A DNA stretch of 64,000 nt from a bacterium (GTDB lineage: Bacteria; Myxococcota_A; Bradymonadia; UBA7976; UBA1532): contig JAUHXC010000031.1 of the NCBI GenBank assembly GCA_030427205.1, positions 55,123-119,122 of the forward strand, read 5' to 3'. The notes beneath the pieces are model-generated. The model did no database searches. It was not told where the DNA came from and saw only the letters and a program-made list of their open reading frames with translations. Made by a program: the position numbers and the translations under genes. Below are positions 14,654-29,948 of this stretch, one piece after another (the first letter of the stretch is position 1; every line of letters begins with the position of its first letter).

Positions 14654-17600
14654 TCAGAACTCGGTGAAGTCGTTGTAGTAGACGTACAGCCGGACGTCGT
14701 CGAGCCCGCGCAGGTCGAGGTCCTGATTGACCTCTTCGTCGAGGGTATTGAGCACGAACTCCCAGCGCGAGTTCACCAGCGGGCGGTCGAACAGGTTGCG
14801 ATTCTTGTAGATCTCGTTGTCGATGTGGATCGGTTTGCTGCCCTCGAAGAACGGGTTGATGACCGCCAGCCGCTCGGGGAACGTGTAGAAGATCGGCTCG
14901 TCGGTGCCCAGCGCCGAGACCCGCGCCGTGCCCGCCATGCGCAGGTAGATCCGCGCGAGCAGATCGCCCTGGCCGCCGCCGATGATCTCGGCCTCGACGT
15001 GGGCGATCTTGTGGTTGCGGGTCAGCGGCGACAGCGTATCGTCCGAGGTCGAGAAGGGGATGGTCAGGTAGCCATTCTCGTCGAGCCGGCGGGGGTCGGT
15101 CAGCGCGTCGCGGAACCGGCGCGTCCGCTCGGCTTCGGTCAGCGCGCCGCCGGTGGCCGCGTCGAGGCGGGGGATGGCGAGGATGTCGTCCTTGAGCGAG
15201 ATGATCTCGAGGCGCCGCGAGGGCAGGCCGTACTGGTCCTCGAACTCGCGGAAGGCGTCCTCGAGCTCGATGAGATACAGCCGCAGGTTGTAGTCGCCCC
15301 GCGAGACCATGCGGGTCAGGAAGAGCTGCTCCAGCGGGCCGTAGCTCTGGCTGGTGTAGTACTCGAAGACCCGGGTGGCCTTGTACACCTCGCGCAGCGC
15401 CGAGTGGAAGGTGACGTCGGCGTTGATGATCGCGTCGTTGCGGTAGATGCGCACGTTGGGGTTGTTGCGCGCCGCCTCGACGTTGATGGTCAGCTCCTCG
15501 GTCTCCGCCTGCTCCTGCTGCAGCCGGGTGGCCTGGTTGTGCAGTTGGCGGATCTGCGCGATCTGCTGGTTGATCTGGTACTCGGCCTTGAGCGCGTCGA
15601 GCTCGAGCTCGGCGATGCGCAGCAGGATGGTCTGCACCCGCGCCTTGCCGTCGATCTCGACGAGGTCGCACGCCAGCGCGTTGCGCGCGAAGTCGATGTC
15701 GCGCTCGATGTCGCGGATCTTGCGCTCGGCGAAGTTGATGCCGACGTCGAGCGACGCGCGCGCCACCTCGTAGACGGCGAAGGCGCCGAGCGCGGTGCTG
15801 ACCGCGATGCCCGCCGTCGGGCAGTCGCCGCCGTTCGACGTGCCCAGGATGACGCTGCACTTGGCCAGGCTGGCGACGGTCAGCGACTCGTTGAGCAGCC
15901 GGTCGGCGGCGGCGACCACGCTGCGGGTCGCGTCGATGCTGGTCTGGATGGTGTTGACCTGCCCCGACAGCTCGAAGTTGACCTGGGCGAAGGCGTCGTT
16001 GACCTCGCAGGCGTCGTTCCAGCGCTGCTCCTCGATGTCGGCCTCGATCTGGGTGTTGATGATCTGCTGGCGCACCCGCCGCAGCTCGGTGATGCCGATG
16101 TCGAGGTCGCTCATCGCGCCGTGGATCTGGCCGTTGCCCACGATGCCGCAGGGGTCGCCCACCGAGAGCGTGGCCGGGTCGAGGTGCGCGTAGCGCCGGG
16201 TGGCGGGGAAGACGCGGCCGTTGGCCTCGAAGGTGCCGCACACCTCGGAGAGCTGGGCGTCGTAGGTGTTCTCGATGCGCGCCAGCTCGTTCTGGAAGCT
16301 GGCGGTGTCGACGTTGAACGACTTGTTGGCGTCGAGCGCCCGCAGCTCGGCGTCCTCGGCGAGGCCGATGCGGTCGAGCGCCCGCTGGCGGGAGACCTCG
16401 AAGCTGCTGTCGCGCAGGCCCTCGAGGGCGGGGAAGGGGATGAAGTCGGGGGCGAAGCCGAAGAAGTTCACGTCGTCGGTGATGTCGGCGTAGTGCTGGC
16501 GCATGACCGCCAGGGCAACCCGATAGGTGCGCTGGGCGGTGTCGATCTGCTGCTGGAGCTGCGCGATCTCTTCGGGGGCGGTGATGTCGACGATCTCCTG
16601 CATCAGCCGGGTGAGGATCATCGACTCGAGGTAGCTGGCGGTGTACGAGCGCTCGATGACCCGGCGGGCGAGGTCGGGGCGGCCGAAGTTCTGGTAGCGC
16701 TCGGCGATGTCGGCCCAGGCGCGCGCCTTCTGGGTCGAGGCGCGGATGAGCCGCCCGAAGTACGACTCGACGGTGGCGGTGGTCACGAAGGTGGGCTGAT
16801 TCTGCTCCCGCTCGGCCTTGACCGAGCCGGCGATGATCGGCCCCAGGTCGTAGAAGCGGTCGAGGGTCGACTGGTAGTACTGCACCGCCGTGTAGAGGTT
16901 GTGCATCTCGGCGCCGGGCACGCCCGAGAGGCGGATGCCGTCGACTTCGAAGAGATCGCCCTCGAACGAGGCGACCCGGTTGCCGGCGAGGTCGAAGCGC
17001 GAGCCGAGAGCCCGGGTGTAGTGCTCGTCGCCGAGCATGATCATGAGCTCGGCGTCGAGGAACTCGAAGCCGCGGCGGGTCAGCCGCTGGTTGAAGACGT
17101 CGATCTCTTCGGCCGACGAGAAGTTCTCGATCAGCATCGCCCGCAGGCTGGCCCGCTCGTCCTCACCGAGCTGCTCGAAGTGATCGGTGTACAGTTCGAG
17201 GCCACACTCGACGCGGGTGCGCAGGAACTCGATGGCTTCGGGGTCGTAGCAGTAGGGCACCAGGTCGACGCCGGGGGTGCAGATCTCGGGCACGAAGCCG
17301 ATGTTGATGCCGCTGCGGTTGACGAAGCGGGTGCGGTAGCGGAAGGCCTCGGCGACGTCGGCGCGGATGGGCCGGTAGACGGTCACGTCCTCGTTGGCGG
17401 CGAAGAAGACCTTGTCCCGGGTGAGGTCCTGGCGGTCATCATTGCACAAGGCCCGGTTGGGGTCGTCGCACTGAAAATAGGGGTCAGGGCGCACGCCGTG
17501 GCGCGCGTCGGCGATCCAGCGGTCGAGCTGGGCCCCGCAGGTGCCGTCCTGCTGGCAGGGGCGCGAGGCGATGAAGGCCTGGTGGCAGTCGGCGACGTCG

Positions 17601-20600
17601 AGGCCGCCGCAGTTCTCGAGCAGCGGCGCGTCCTCGGCGGCGAGGGAGAGGGTGAAGAAGGTGACCAGGCTGCCGGCGGGGCAGGGGATCTGCTCCTCGG
17701 GGCGGAAGACGCGGTCGTCGCCGGGGCCGCCGTCGAAGAGGCCGGTGTCTTCGCACAGGTAGTGCACCGCTTCGACCGCCGGGTCGACGAGCTGCAGGGC
17801 GTCGAGGTCGCCGGCGACCCCGTCGACCACCGCGCGGGCGATGTCGTCGGCGAAGACGGCCGGATCGGCGTCGAAGTCGCGCCGGCTCACGCCGAGCGGG
17901 GCCAGGAAGTCCTCGGTGCACTCGATGGGGCGCAGGTAGCGCTCGCGGTTGTCGCGGCGGGGCACGTCGAGGCCGACGAACTCATCGGCGGGCACCTCGA
18001 GCGGCGACTTGCGCAGGATCATGTAGCCGTAGCCCTCGATGCCGTTGTCGGAGTTGGGCTCCTCCCACAGGAAGGTCTCGAGCCGCTCGCGGTAGATGAC
18101 GAAGAGGGTCGAGTTGTTGATCAGCGCGCCGTCGATCAGCTCGACGGTGCGGTAGCGCAGGCGGCCGTCGGGCACCGGGTTGGCGCCGGGCAGCGGGGCC
18201 TCGATGTCGAGGCAGCTGTAGGTGTAGCGCCGGCCGCTCTCCTCGTCGAGCTCGCTGCGGCCGATGAAGCCGGGCAGCAGCCAGGGCATGCGGGCGTGGC
18301 GCAGCAGCGGGTCGCCATTGCAGAAGCTGTCGTCGCCGGTGGTGTGGTAGCGCGCGCCGACGGTCAGCTCGCTGACGAGGTCGTCGAGGAAGGTCAGGCA
18401 CTCGGCCCCGGGCCGATCGGCGCAGGCGCTCGGGTCGGAGGAGAAGGCCAGCGACAGCTCGGGAAGGCCGCCGTATTGCAGGGCCTGCGGGCTCTCGATA
18501 CGACCGACGAAGCACTGGCCGTCGGCGCAGCCCTCGGCGGCCTCGCCGGCGACGGCGGGGCGCATGTTGAGCGCCATCGGCAGCTCGACGACGCCCGAGG
18601 GCACCGGCACGTTGATCGGGTCGGTGGTGTAGGTCAGAAAGCCGTCGAAGTTGGTGAAGGGGTAGCAGATGCTGCCCTCGTCGCAGCCCATCTCGTAGAG
18701 CCGCCGGGCGCGCCACGACTCGGTGCGCGTCGCCATCAGGCCCGCCTGGAACTGCTCGAAGCTGAGGCGGCCCTGGCGGAAGTTGCCCCACAGGCGCAAG
18801 AAGGCGTTCTCGACCTCTTCGAGCGCGGCGGGGTCGTCCTTGGCGGCGATCCAGGCGTCGATGCCGGCGTCCTTGAAGTTGCCGAAGTTGTAGGCCTCGC
18901 CGGTCCACTTGCCGGTGGGAGTGACGCTGCGGGTGACGATCAGCGCGCGCACGCCGCTGGTCTCGGTGGCCAGCTCGAGGGTGCCCTGCCAGCGAGGGCG
19001 ATCGAAGCCGCGGCCCTCGTCGACCACGATGAGCGCCGAGACGCCGGAGTCGACGGTGAAGGTCTGCACCGGCTCGTTGCTCGGCGCGGCGCCGTCGACG
19101 CTGATGTCGACCCACCACAGCGGGCAGTCGGGGGCCTCGCAGCCGGCGGTGTACTCCAGCTCCTCGCGGTCGCCGTCGCCGCCGAATGCGAAGTGGTTGC
19201 GCCGGGTGAGCGTGAACTCGACCGCGGTCGGGGCGTTGTTGGTCAGCCGGAACTCGGCGCGGCCGTCGCCGGTGTCGAGCTCGATGGCTTCGAGGTCGAG
19301 GGTGAAGGGCTCGTCGATGCTCGGCGCGGGGCCGTCGGCGGCGGGCACGCTGGTGCGGCAGACGCCGCTGTCGCCGTCGAGCAGCTGGCAGTGCTTGCCC
19401 TGGCCGCAGGCGCCCTCGTCGTCGGCGACGGTGCAGGTCTGGCGGCAGACGTGGCGGTGGCAGGTGGCCCCGGGCTGGCAGTCGTCGGCGGTGTCACAGT
19501 TGGAGACGCAGCGACCGACGAGGCAGGTCTGGAAGTCGGGGCAGTCGATGTCGCTCAGGCAGGCGGCGGCGGTGGCCCCGGGCGCGAGGCACTGGCCCTC
19601 GACGCAGGACGTCTCGCCGAAGCAGCCGGGCATCAGCCCGTCGGCGGGGCAGGCGACGAAGCGGCCGCTGGCGAGCTGGATGCCGTCGGTGCAGGGGGTG
19701 TAGCAACGCAGCTCACCCGGCGCCTGGCCGGCGAGGCCGCGGGGGTCGACGCACAGCCCGCGGGCGTCGCAGCCGAGGCCGGCGTTGCAGGCGTCGTCGG
19801 CGCCGCCGTCTTCGCGGCAGGTGCAGCCCTCGCTGCCCGGCGCGCAGGGCGTGCAGACGTCGTCCCGGCAGCGGTTGCCGGCTACGCAGGTGCCGTCGTC
19901 GAAGCAGGCCCCTGCCGTGTGGCCGGTATTCTGCACGCAGATGGTATCGGCGCGGCAGCGCAGGCCCGGATCGCAGGTGCCGTTGGCGCAGAGGCAGCCC
20001 TCCTGGCCCGCGACGCAGTCGTCGGCCATGCAGAAGCCCGCGGTGCAGGTCGTGCCGGCGCTGCAGTCGGCGCCGCCGATGCAGGCGCAGCCGGCGTCGC
20101 CGGGCGGGCACTCGGCGTTGGTGCACAGCCCGTCGACGCAGGCGAGCGGGGCCCCGTCGGGCTCGGATCCACAGGTCTGCTGCGGGCCGCAGCCGCAGCC
20201 GGCCTCACCCATGGGGCAGCCGATGCGCTGGCAGGTATCGGTCGCGGCGTCGCAGGCGGCGTCGTCGTCGCCGCAGGCGCCCGCGTCGCAGGGGCAGCCG
20301 ACGCTGCCGGCGGGGCAGGGGGGCGGGGCCTCGCAGGCACCGTCGTTGCAGAGGAGGTCGCCGTCGCAGCTCTCGTCGGCCAGGCAGACGCAGCCTTCGC
20401 CGCCCGCGGGGCAGGGGTTGGGCAGGCAGGTGCCGTCGGTGCACACGAAGTCGGCCTCGCAGGCGCCCTCGTCGCACGGACAGTCGAGGGTGCCCGGATC
20501 ACAGATCGCGGCGTCGGGCTCGGGCGGCGGGCTGTCGCCGTCGCCGCCGTCGCCACAGCCGGTCAGGGCCAGGGTCAGCGCGAGCAGCATCCAGGGTAGC

Positions 20601-20611
20601 GATCGGTGCAT
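14654..20611 (-). CDS. Giant lipoprotein with Tc-toxin subunit A-like C-terminus
   Basis: 1985 residues. ATG 20611 follows GAGGACACC and gives a lipoprotein signal ending LTGC (Cys19). Residues about 30-450 are Cys-rich modules (CxxGxxGCxC, CDxGACxxD patterns). A large mixed domain follows. From about 1450 to 1735 the protein is strongly helical/coiled coil (for example LRIAELELDALKAEYQINQQ). The end resembles TcA proteins in order: ALREVYKATRVFEYY (1738-1752), RMVSRGDYNLRLYLIELEDAF (about 1767), RRLEIISLKDDI (1799), LDENGYLTIPF (about 1845), HKIAHVEAEIIGG (about 1869), FFEGS (about 1923), SRWEFVL and LDDVRLYVYY near the C-terminus. In Tc toxins these correspond to the channel helices and the TcB-binding domain. 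No canonical TcA N-terminus is seen; the Cys-rich lipid-anchored part replaces it. Homology is by eye. A TcB-C-like gene lies 2.4 kb away on the same strand. Confidence 0.7.
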   Translation of the reverse strand: MHRSLPWMLLALTLALTGCGDGGDGDSPPPEPDAAICDPGTLDCPCDEGACEADFVCTDGTCLPNPCPAGGEGCVCLADESCDGDLLCNDGACEAPPPCPAGSVGCPCDAGACGDDDAACDAATDTCQRIGCPMGEAGCGCGPQQTCGSEPDGAPLACVDGLCTNAECPPGDAGCACIGGADCSAGTTCTAGFCMADDCVAGQEGCLCANGTCDPGLRCRADTICVQNTGHTAGACFDDGTCVAGNRCRDDVCTPCAPGSEGCTCREDGGADDACNAGLGCDARGLCVDPRGLAGQAPGELRCYTPCTDGIQLASGRFVACPADGLMPGCFGETSCVEGQCLAPGATAAACLSDIDCPDFQTCLVGRCVSNCDTADDCQPGATCHRHVCRQTCTVADDEGACGQGKHCQLLDGDSGVCRTSVPAADGPAPSIDEPFTLDLEAIELDTGDGRAEFRLTNNAPTAVEFTLTRRNHFAFGGDGDREELEYTAGCEAPDCPLWWVDISVDGAAPSNEPVQTFTVDSGVSALIVVDEGRGFDRPRWQGTLELATETSGVRALIVTRSVTPTGKWTGEAYNFGNFKDAGIDAWIAAKDDPAALEEVENAFLRLWGNFRQGRLSFEQFQAGLMATRTESWRARRLYEMGCDEGSICYPFTNFDGFLTYTTDPINVPVPSGVVELPMALNMRPAVAGEAAEGCADGQCFVGRIESPQALQYGGLPELSLAFSSDPSACADRPGAECLTFLDDLVSELTVGARYHTTGDDSFCNGDPLLRHARMPWLLPGFIGRSELDEESGRRYTYSCLDIEAPLPGANPVPDGRLRYRTVELIDGALINNSTLFVIYRERLETFLWEEPNSDNGIEGYGYMILRKSPLEVPADEFVGLDVPRRDNRERYLRPIECTEDFLAPLGVSRRDFDADPAVFADDIARAVVDGVAGDLDALQLVDPAVEAVHYLCEDTGLFDGGPGDDRVFRPEEQIPCPAGSLVTFFTLSLAAEDAPLLENCGGLDVADCHQAFIASRPCQQDGTCGAQLDRWIADARHGVRPDPYFQCDDPNRALCNDDRQDLTRDKVFFAANEDVTVYRPIRADVAEAFRYRTRFVNRSGINIGFVPEICTPGVDLVPYCYDPEAIEFLRTRVECGLELYTDHFEQLGEDERASLRAMLIENFSSAEEIDVFNQRLTRRGFEFLDAELMIMLGDEHYTRALGSRFDLAGNRVASFEGDLFEVDGIRLSGVPGAEMHNLYTAVQYYQSTLDRFYDLGPIIAGSVKAEREQNQPTFVTTATVESYFGRLIRASTQKARAWADIAERYQNFGRPDLARRVIERSYTASYLESMILTRLMQEIVDITAPEEIAQLQQQIDTAQRTYRVALAVMRQHYADITDDVNFFGFAPDFIPFPALEGLRDSSFEVSRQRALDRIGLAEDAELRALDANKSFNVDTASFQNELARIENTYDAQLSEVCGTFEANGRVFPATRRYAHLDPATLSVGDPCGIVGNGQIHGAMSDLDIGITELRRVRQQIINTQIEADIEEQRWNDACEVNDAFAQVNFELSGQVNTIQTSIDATRSVVAAADRLLNESLTVASLAKCSVILGTSNGGDCPTAGIAVSTALGAFAVYEVARASLDVGINFAERKIRDIERDIDFARNALACDLVEIDGKARVQTILLRIAELELDALKAEYQINQQIAQIRQLHNQATRLQQEQAETEELTINVEAARNNPNVRIYRNDAIINADVTFHSALREVYKATRVFEYYTSQSYGPLEQLFLTRMVSRGDYNLRLYLIELEDAFREFEDQYGLPSRRLEIISLKDDILAIPRLDAATGGALTEAERTRRFRDALTDPRRLDENGYLTIPFSTSDDTLSPLTRNHKIAHVEAEIIGGGQGDLLARIYLRMAGTARVSALGTDEPIFYTFPERLAVINPFFEGSKPIHIDNEIYKNRNLFDRPLVNSRWEFVLNTLDEEVNQDLDLRGLDDVRLYVYYNDFTEF

Positions 20612-20694
20612 GGTGTCCTCGAAGCCCCGGTGGGGCGGCCGGTTGAAGCGGTTGCGGGTGGCTTCGAGGGTAGGCAGGCGCGGGGGACGGCGCG

Positions 20695-20706
20695 CCTTAA
20701 GACGGC
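20695..20706 (-). promoter_or_regulatory. CTTAAG-type motif shared with the RHS gene
   Basis: The minus strand reads GCCGTCTTAAGG, 84 bp upstream of ATG 20611, preceded by a CTTTAAG half-site four bases away. The same 12 bases occur 76 bp upstream of the RHS gene (29218-29229), also next to a CTTTAAG half-site. An AT-rich 12-mer shared at similar distances in GC-rich DNA suggests a common operator or promoter element. Confidence 0.5.
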
Positions 20707-20847
20707 TTAAAGCCCGGCGGACCACGGTCAAATCTCCTCGGCGTTTTATTTTTCGTGACTCTCATACGGGTGTCGGTATCGTACAGCCGTCGCGGCGGCA
20801 GATGCCGGGCGATGGGGACCGACCACAGCACCTATGGAGAGGGGACC

Positions 20848-22089
20848 ATGTTTCATCTGGCGAACAGCTGCACCGGCTTGATCGTCCTGGCGTCCGCCTG
20901 CGCGCTCGCAGGCTGCGGCGGAGACGACGGCGGCGATACCAAGGACGCGGCGGTCGACGCGGCCGTCGAGGTCGACATGTCGAACCCGCCCGACGCGCAG
21001 CCGGCCGACGCGGCCGTCGAGTGCCCCGAGCCGGAGCCCGCCGAGTGCCCCGAGCCGGAGCCCGGGGCGACCCTGCCCACCCGCGTCGAGTGGCGGATGG
21101 ACCGCTGGTTGCCCGAAGAGGGCGACGCGGCCGAGCGGCTGGCGATCCCGTCGCTGAGCCAGCCGTTCTACAACGACGTCTTCGACGTGCACGCCACGCT
21201 GTCGGCCGCCGCGACGCGGCTCATCTTCTCGACCAACGGCAACTGGCACCTGTCGCTGCGGCGGCTGCTCGCCGAGCAGTACTTCCCGGCGAACCCCGAG
21301 GTGCAGTCGAGCTATCTGCTCACGACCAGCCCGCCGATCTCCCTGGCGCAGGCGCAGACCGGGCGGGTCAAGGTGGGCAACATCATGTACGTCGACGCCC
21401 AGCCCCATGTGATGGCGGGGCCGGGGCGCACGATCGATGCGCTCGAGGAGGGTGGCTTCACCGAGGGTGAGCGCATCCCGATCATCTTCACCTACGGCAA
21501 CGTCATCCTGAAGCGGCGCGGCGACGATCGCATCCAGAGCTTCTGGGATCTGGCCGACATCGAGCCGGGGCGCTTCGCCAGCTCGCACCCCGCCGAGGGC
21601 GGCTCGTACAACAACTATCGCAACAGCGTGCGCGACATCGCGATCAACAACCCCCGTGATCCCGGCGCCTCGGAGGAGGAGATCGCGGCGGAGGCCGACG
21701 CCCTGGTCGCTCGGCTCTTCGACGAGGCCGGCGTGGCGTCGATCGGTCCGCCGATGCACCGCTCGGTGCCCCACCTCATCGCGACGGGCGAGGCCGACGC
21801 GGGGCTGTTCTTCAACCAGCTGGCCATCGTGGCGATGCGCGAGAACCCCGACGCCTTCACCGCGGTGTACCTCGCCAGCGATCGCATGGGCGAGACCGAC
21901 GATCCGGACGTGCTCGCCGAGGGGCAGATGCCGCTGGCGGGCAATCGCACGCCGACCTTCTTCGTGATCCGCAGCAACGTCGAGCTCGACGAGGAGCAGA
22001 CGGCCGCCCGCGAGGCCTTCATCGAGGCGCTTCAGTCGGAGGCCTTCACGGCGATCCTCGGCGAAGAGGGGTTGCGCCGCCCGGAGTGA
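20848..22089 (+). CDS. ModA-like periplasmic substrate-binding lipoprotein
   Basis: 413 residues. ATG 20848 is preceded by GGAGAGGGG and gives a lipoprotein signal with ALAGC (Cys23). An Asp/Ala/Pro-Glu linker (repeated ECPEPEPA) follows. The mature part resembles type-2 periplasmic binding proteins of the molybdate/sulfate class: FGVHATLSAAATRLIFSTNG-type start region, a hinge stretch with PIIFTYGNVILKRRGDDRIQSFWDLADIEPGRFA, then RSVPHLIATGEADAGLFFNQLAIVA, the usual ModA segment reporting that the protein is available for anion capture. No ABC permease or ATPase gene is adjacent, so ligand and use are unknown. It could serve as a sensor or scavenger. It is divergent from the Tc-like lipoprotein gene and shares its 236-bp intergenic region. 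Confidence 0.65.
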   Translation: MFHLANSCTGLIVLASACALAGCGGDDGGDTKDAAVDAAVEVDMSNPPDAQPADAAVECPEPEPAECPEPEPGATLPTRVEWRMDRWLPEEGDAAERLAIPSLSQPFYNDVFDVHATLSAAATRLIFSTNGNWHLSLRRLLAEQYFPANPEVQSSYLLTTSPPISLAQAQTGRVKVGNIMYVDAQPHVMAGPGRTIDALEEGGFTEGERIPIIFTYGNVILKRRGDDRIQSFWDLADIEPGRFASSHPAEGGSYNNYRNSVRDIAINNPRDPGASEEEIAAEADALVARLFDEAGVASIGPPMHRSVPHLIATGEADAGLFFNQLAIVAMRENPDAFTAVYLASDRMGETDDPDVLAEGQMPLAGNRTPTFFVIRSNVELDEEQTAAREAFIEALQSEAFTAILGEEGLRRPE

Positions 22090-22141
22090 GCGGCCGTCCC
22101 TGCCGCGCGCTGCGGTGACCATCCGCAGCCGCGCGCCAGCG

Positions 22142-22265
22142 CTACTCCACCAGCTCGACCACTTCGTCGAACACCGCCTTGAGCTGCAGGTCGACGTCGT
22201 CTTGCCGCTTGCTCAGGGTCTGGTGGGTGGCGCGTGCCTCCTCCTCGGTCGTGGAGGCTTTCAGC
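22142..22265 (-). pseudogene. Possible C-terminal gene remnant
   Basis: About 40 codons up to TAG 22142 encode a hydrophilic, helical, acidic tail (STTEEEARATHQTLSKRQDD, then VDLQLKAVFDEVVELVE). The upstream side of the frame runs straight into the 34-bp tandem repeat, whose translation looks meaningless, and no ribosome site is seen. This could be the surviving end of a gene cut by repeat insertion, or a chance frame. Confidence 0.25.
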
Positions 22266-22270
22266 GTGCT

Positions 22271-22350
22271 GCCTCGGGAGGTGCCTCGGGAGGTGCCAGG
22301 CACATGTTGGAGATCTGCCTCGGGAGGTGCCAGGCACATGTTGGAGATCT
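22271..22350. repeat. 34-bp tandem repeat with GGTGCCAGGCAC core
   Basis: Two perfect copies (22283-22316 and 22317-22350) follow a truncated 12-bp copy (22271-22282). Each contains the palindrome-like GGTGCCAGGCAC and ends TGTTGGAGATCT. The core resembles short REP-like palindromes (GTGCCTGGCACC) found dispersed in many bacterial genomes. No REP-associated transposase gene is in this window. Confidence 0.75.
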
Positions 22351-22451
22351 GATGTCGCCACGCGTCTGACGGGTTTTTGGGGCGTGTTTGGCATCTTTGG
22401 GCGCCAATTTCGTTAGATCGTCATGCGCGTGACGGTGCCGGTTGTCGCGCC

Positions 22452-22889
22452 TCAGATCGCGTCCAGCGAGACCACGGCCTCCGGCAGCGCATGCCCGGCC
22501 GCGTCGAAGCACTTCGCCGACGCCACGGCGACCCCATCACCATCGCCCTGGGTGACGAGGCCCACCGCGCCCGCCGCGATGGGCGCGTCGGCCCGGTGAG
22601 CGAAGGCCAGCGCCAGGTGGTCGCCGCGGCGCAGGCTGCGGCCTTCGACCGCGGGGCCGAAGACCGGCGCGCCGAGTTGACCCTCCGGATCGTGCAACAT
22701 CACCTCGCAGGCGCGGGCGTCGGCGCTGATGCCGAGGAAGGCGCCGGGCACCTCGGGGTCGGGGGTGTCGGGCACCCCGCTGTCGGCGGCCGGCGGGTCG
22801 GTCGGTTCGGCGCTGCCGCCGTCGTCGCAGCCAGTGAAGAGGGCAAGCGCGGCGGCGAAGGTCAGCAGGTGGGTCATCAAGCGGGTCAT
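22452..22889 (-). CDS. Small lipoprotein downstream of the RHS gene
   Basis: 145 residues. ATG 22889 follows GGAG at suitable spacing. The signal MTRLMTHLLTFAAALALFTGC has lipid Cys21. An acidic Pro-rich linker follows, then a domain of about 90 residues with two further Cys (ARACEVML and SAKCFDAAG) that could form a disulfide, and predicted beta strands (HLALAFAHRADAPIAAGAVGLV). The family is not recognised. It is co-directional with the RHS protein gene, starting 88 bp after its stop, the place where immunity genes of polymorphic toxins usually lie. An immunity role is an inference from position only. Confidence 0.65.
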   Translation of the reverse strand: MTRLMTHLLTFAAALALFTGCDDGGSAEPTDPPAADSGVPDTPDPEVPGAFLGISADARACEVMLHDPEGQLGAPVFGPAVEGRSLRRGDHLALAFAHRADAPIAAGAVGLVTQGDGDGVAVASAKCFDAAGHALPEAVVSLDAI

Positions 22890-22977
22890 GGTTCGGCTCC
22901 GTCGGAATCGGGTGTGGGTATCGGGTCGTCGAGTGGCGCGGGCGCGCCCCGCGTGGTGTGAGGCGCGCCCGCCGGCG

Positions 22978-29142
<6,165 letters not shown>

Positions 29143-29217
29143 GGAGACCTCGAATTGCGTGGGTTCGCGTTCGAGGTGAACCTATGAAAACGGCGGGGTG
29201 GGTCGGTACTTAAAGGC

Positions 29218-29229
29218 CCTTAAGACGGC
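29218..29229 (-). promoter_or_regulatory. CTTAAG-type motif upstream of the RHS gene
   Basis: The minus strand reads GCCGTCTTAAGG followed two bases later by CTTTAAG. It lies 76 bp before ATG 29142, in the 121-bp gap after the upstream lipoprotein gene. It is an exact 12-bp match to the element upstream of the Tc-like lipoprotein gene, where the CTTTAAG half-site lies on the other side. Confidence 0.5.
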
Positions 29230-29263
29230 CTTCGAAGAGGGGCAGGGCGGGCGGCCGAAAGCC

Positions 29264-29824
29264 TTACTGCGCCTCGAACTCGACGCCCGCGCCGAAGTGC
29301 CCGAGGCTGTTGATCACGACGGTGACCTCGTCGGCGGAGGGCGGCTCGACCGGGTCGTCGATCTGCCAGCCGTCGGGGCCGACGCGCCAGACCTTGACGT
29401 TGAAGCGGGCGACCCCGACCTGCTCGGCCGCCGCGGGTTCGAAGGGCAGCGTCAGCTCGGCGGGCGCCGCCAGCGGGACGACCCCCGGGCCGAACTCGAC
29501 CTCCGGGCCGACCATCTCACCGGTCTCGGGCAGCGGCGGCGAGCTCTCCGGCGGGGCCATCCACAGCTCGAACGTCTCGCTCACCGCGTCGGGCGGCACG
29601 TCGAGCCGCACGCCCGCGAGTGGCCCTTCGCCGAGGAAGGTGCCGCCCGCCGGACTCAGGGTGAAGCGGGTGGCGTCGGGCGGCACGTCGTCCTCGACGT
29701 CGTCGCCGCAGCCCGCGAGCGCGCTGGCGCTCGTGAACAGCAGCATCAGCAGGGCGCGTCGCAGCAGGGGGGTTCGCAGAACGGGACTTCGCAGCATGAG
29801 ACCTCGCAACACGGTATTTCGCAT
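29264..29824 (-). CDS. ZU5-like lipoprotein
   Basis: 186 residues. ATG 29824 follows GGAGGTG at six-base spacing. A basic n-region with several Leu-Arg repeats precedes a lipobox LAGC (Cys39). The mature part has a beta-sandwich pattern: FTLSPAGGTFLGEGPLAGVRLDVPPDAVSETFELWMAPP, then GPEVEFGPGVVPLAAPAELTLPF, then KVWRVGPDGWQ and VINSLGHFGAG. This resembles ZU5-type domains, usually protein-interaction or autoproteolytic modules. No HFS cleavage motif of full autoproteolytic ZU5-UPA proteins is seen. It lies directly upstream of the RHS gene on the same strand but is separated from it by a likely promoter. Confidence 0.65.
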   Translation of the reverse strand: MRNTVLRGLMLRSPVLRTPLLRRALLMLLFTSASALAGCGDDVEDDVPPDATRFTLSPAGGTFLGEGPLAGVRLDVPPDAVSETFELWMAPPESSPPLPETGEMVGPEVEFGPGVVPLAAPAELTLPFEPAAAEQVGVARFNVKVWRVGPDGWQIDDPVEPPSADEVTVVINSLGHFGAGVEFEAQ

Positions 29825-29948
29825 GAGGGCACCTCCGGGCCCGACCCTCTCAGCGTCGACCGGGCGATTGCCAGCCGATAAAGCCTATAGCTCTCATAGA
29901 GCCCGTTTTTGATGCACGCTGCGGTGACGGGCGGGTCGCGGGACCGTC

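Larger units (their letters stand above)
22090..22451. other. Intergenic region with tandem repeat and possible gene remnant
   Basis: 362 bp between the binding-protein gene and the small lipoprotein gene. It contains the 34-bp repeat at 22271-22350 and, on the minus strand at 22142-22265, a frame ending STTEEEARATHQTLSKRQDD and a further hydrophilic helical stretch. No intact gene is supported. The rest shows no recognisable element. Confidence 0.5.

Noticed and set aside
14825..20599. 1924-aa open frame on the + strand opposite the TcA-like lipoprotein
   Set aside because: Same artefact: no ribosome site, repetitive composition, and a well-supported gene on the other strand.
22271..22350. 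CRISPR array
   Set aside because: Repeats are directly adjacent without spacers, only about two copies are present, and no cas genes are nearby.
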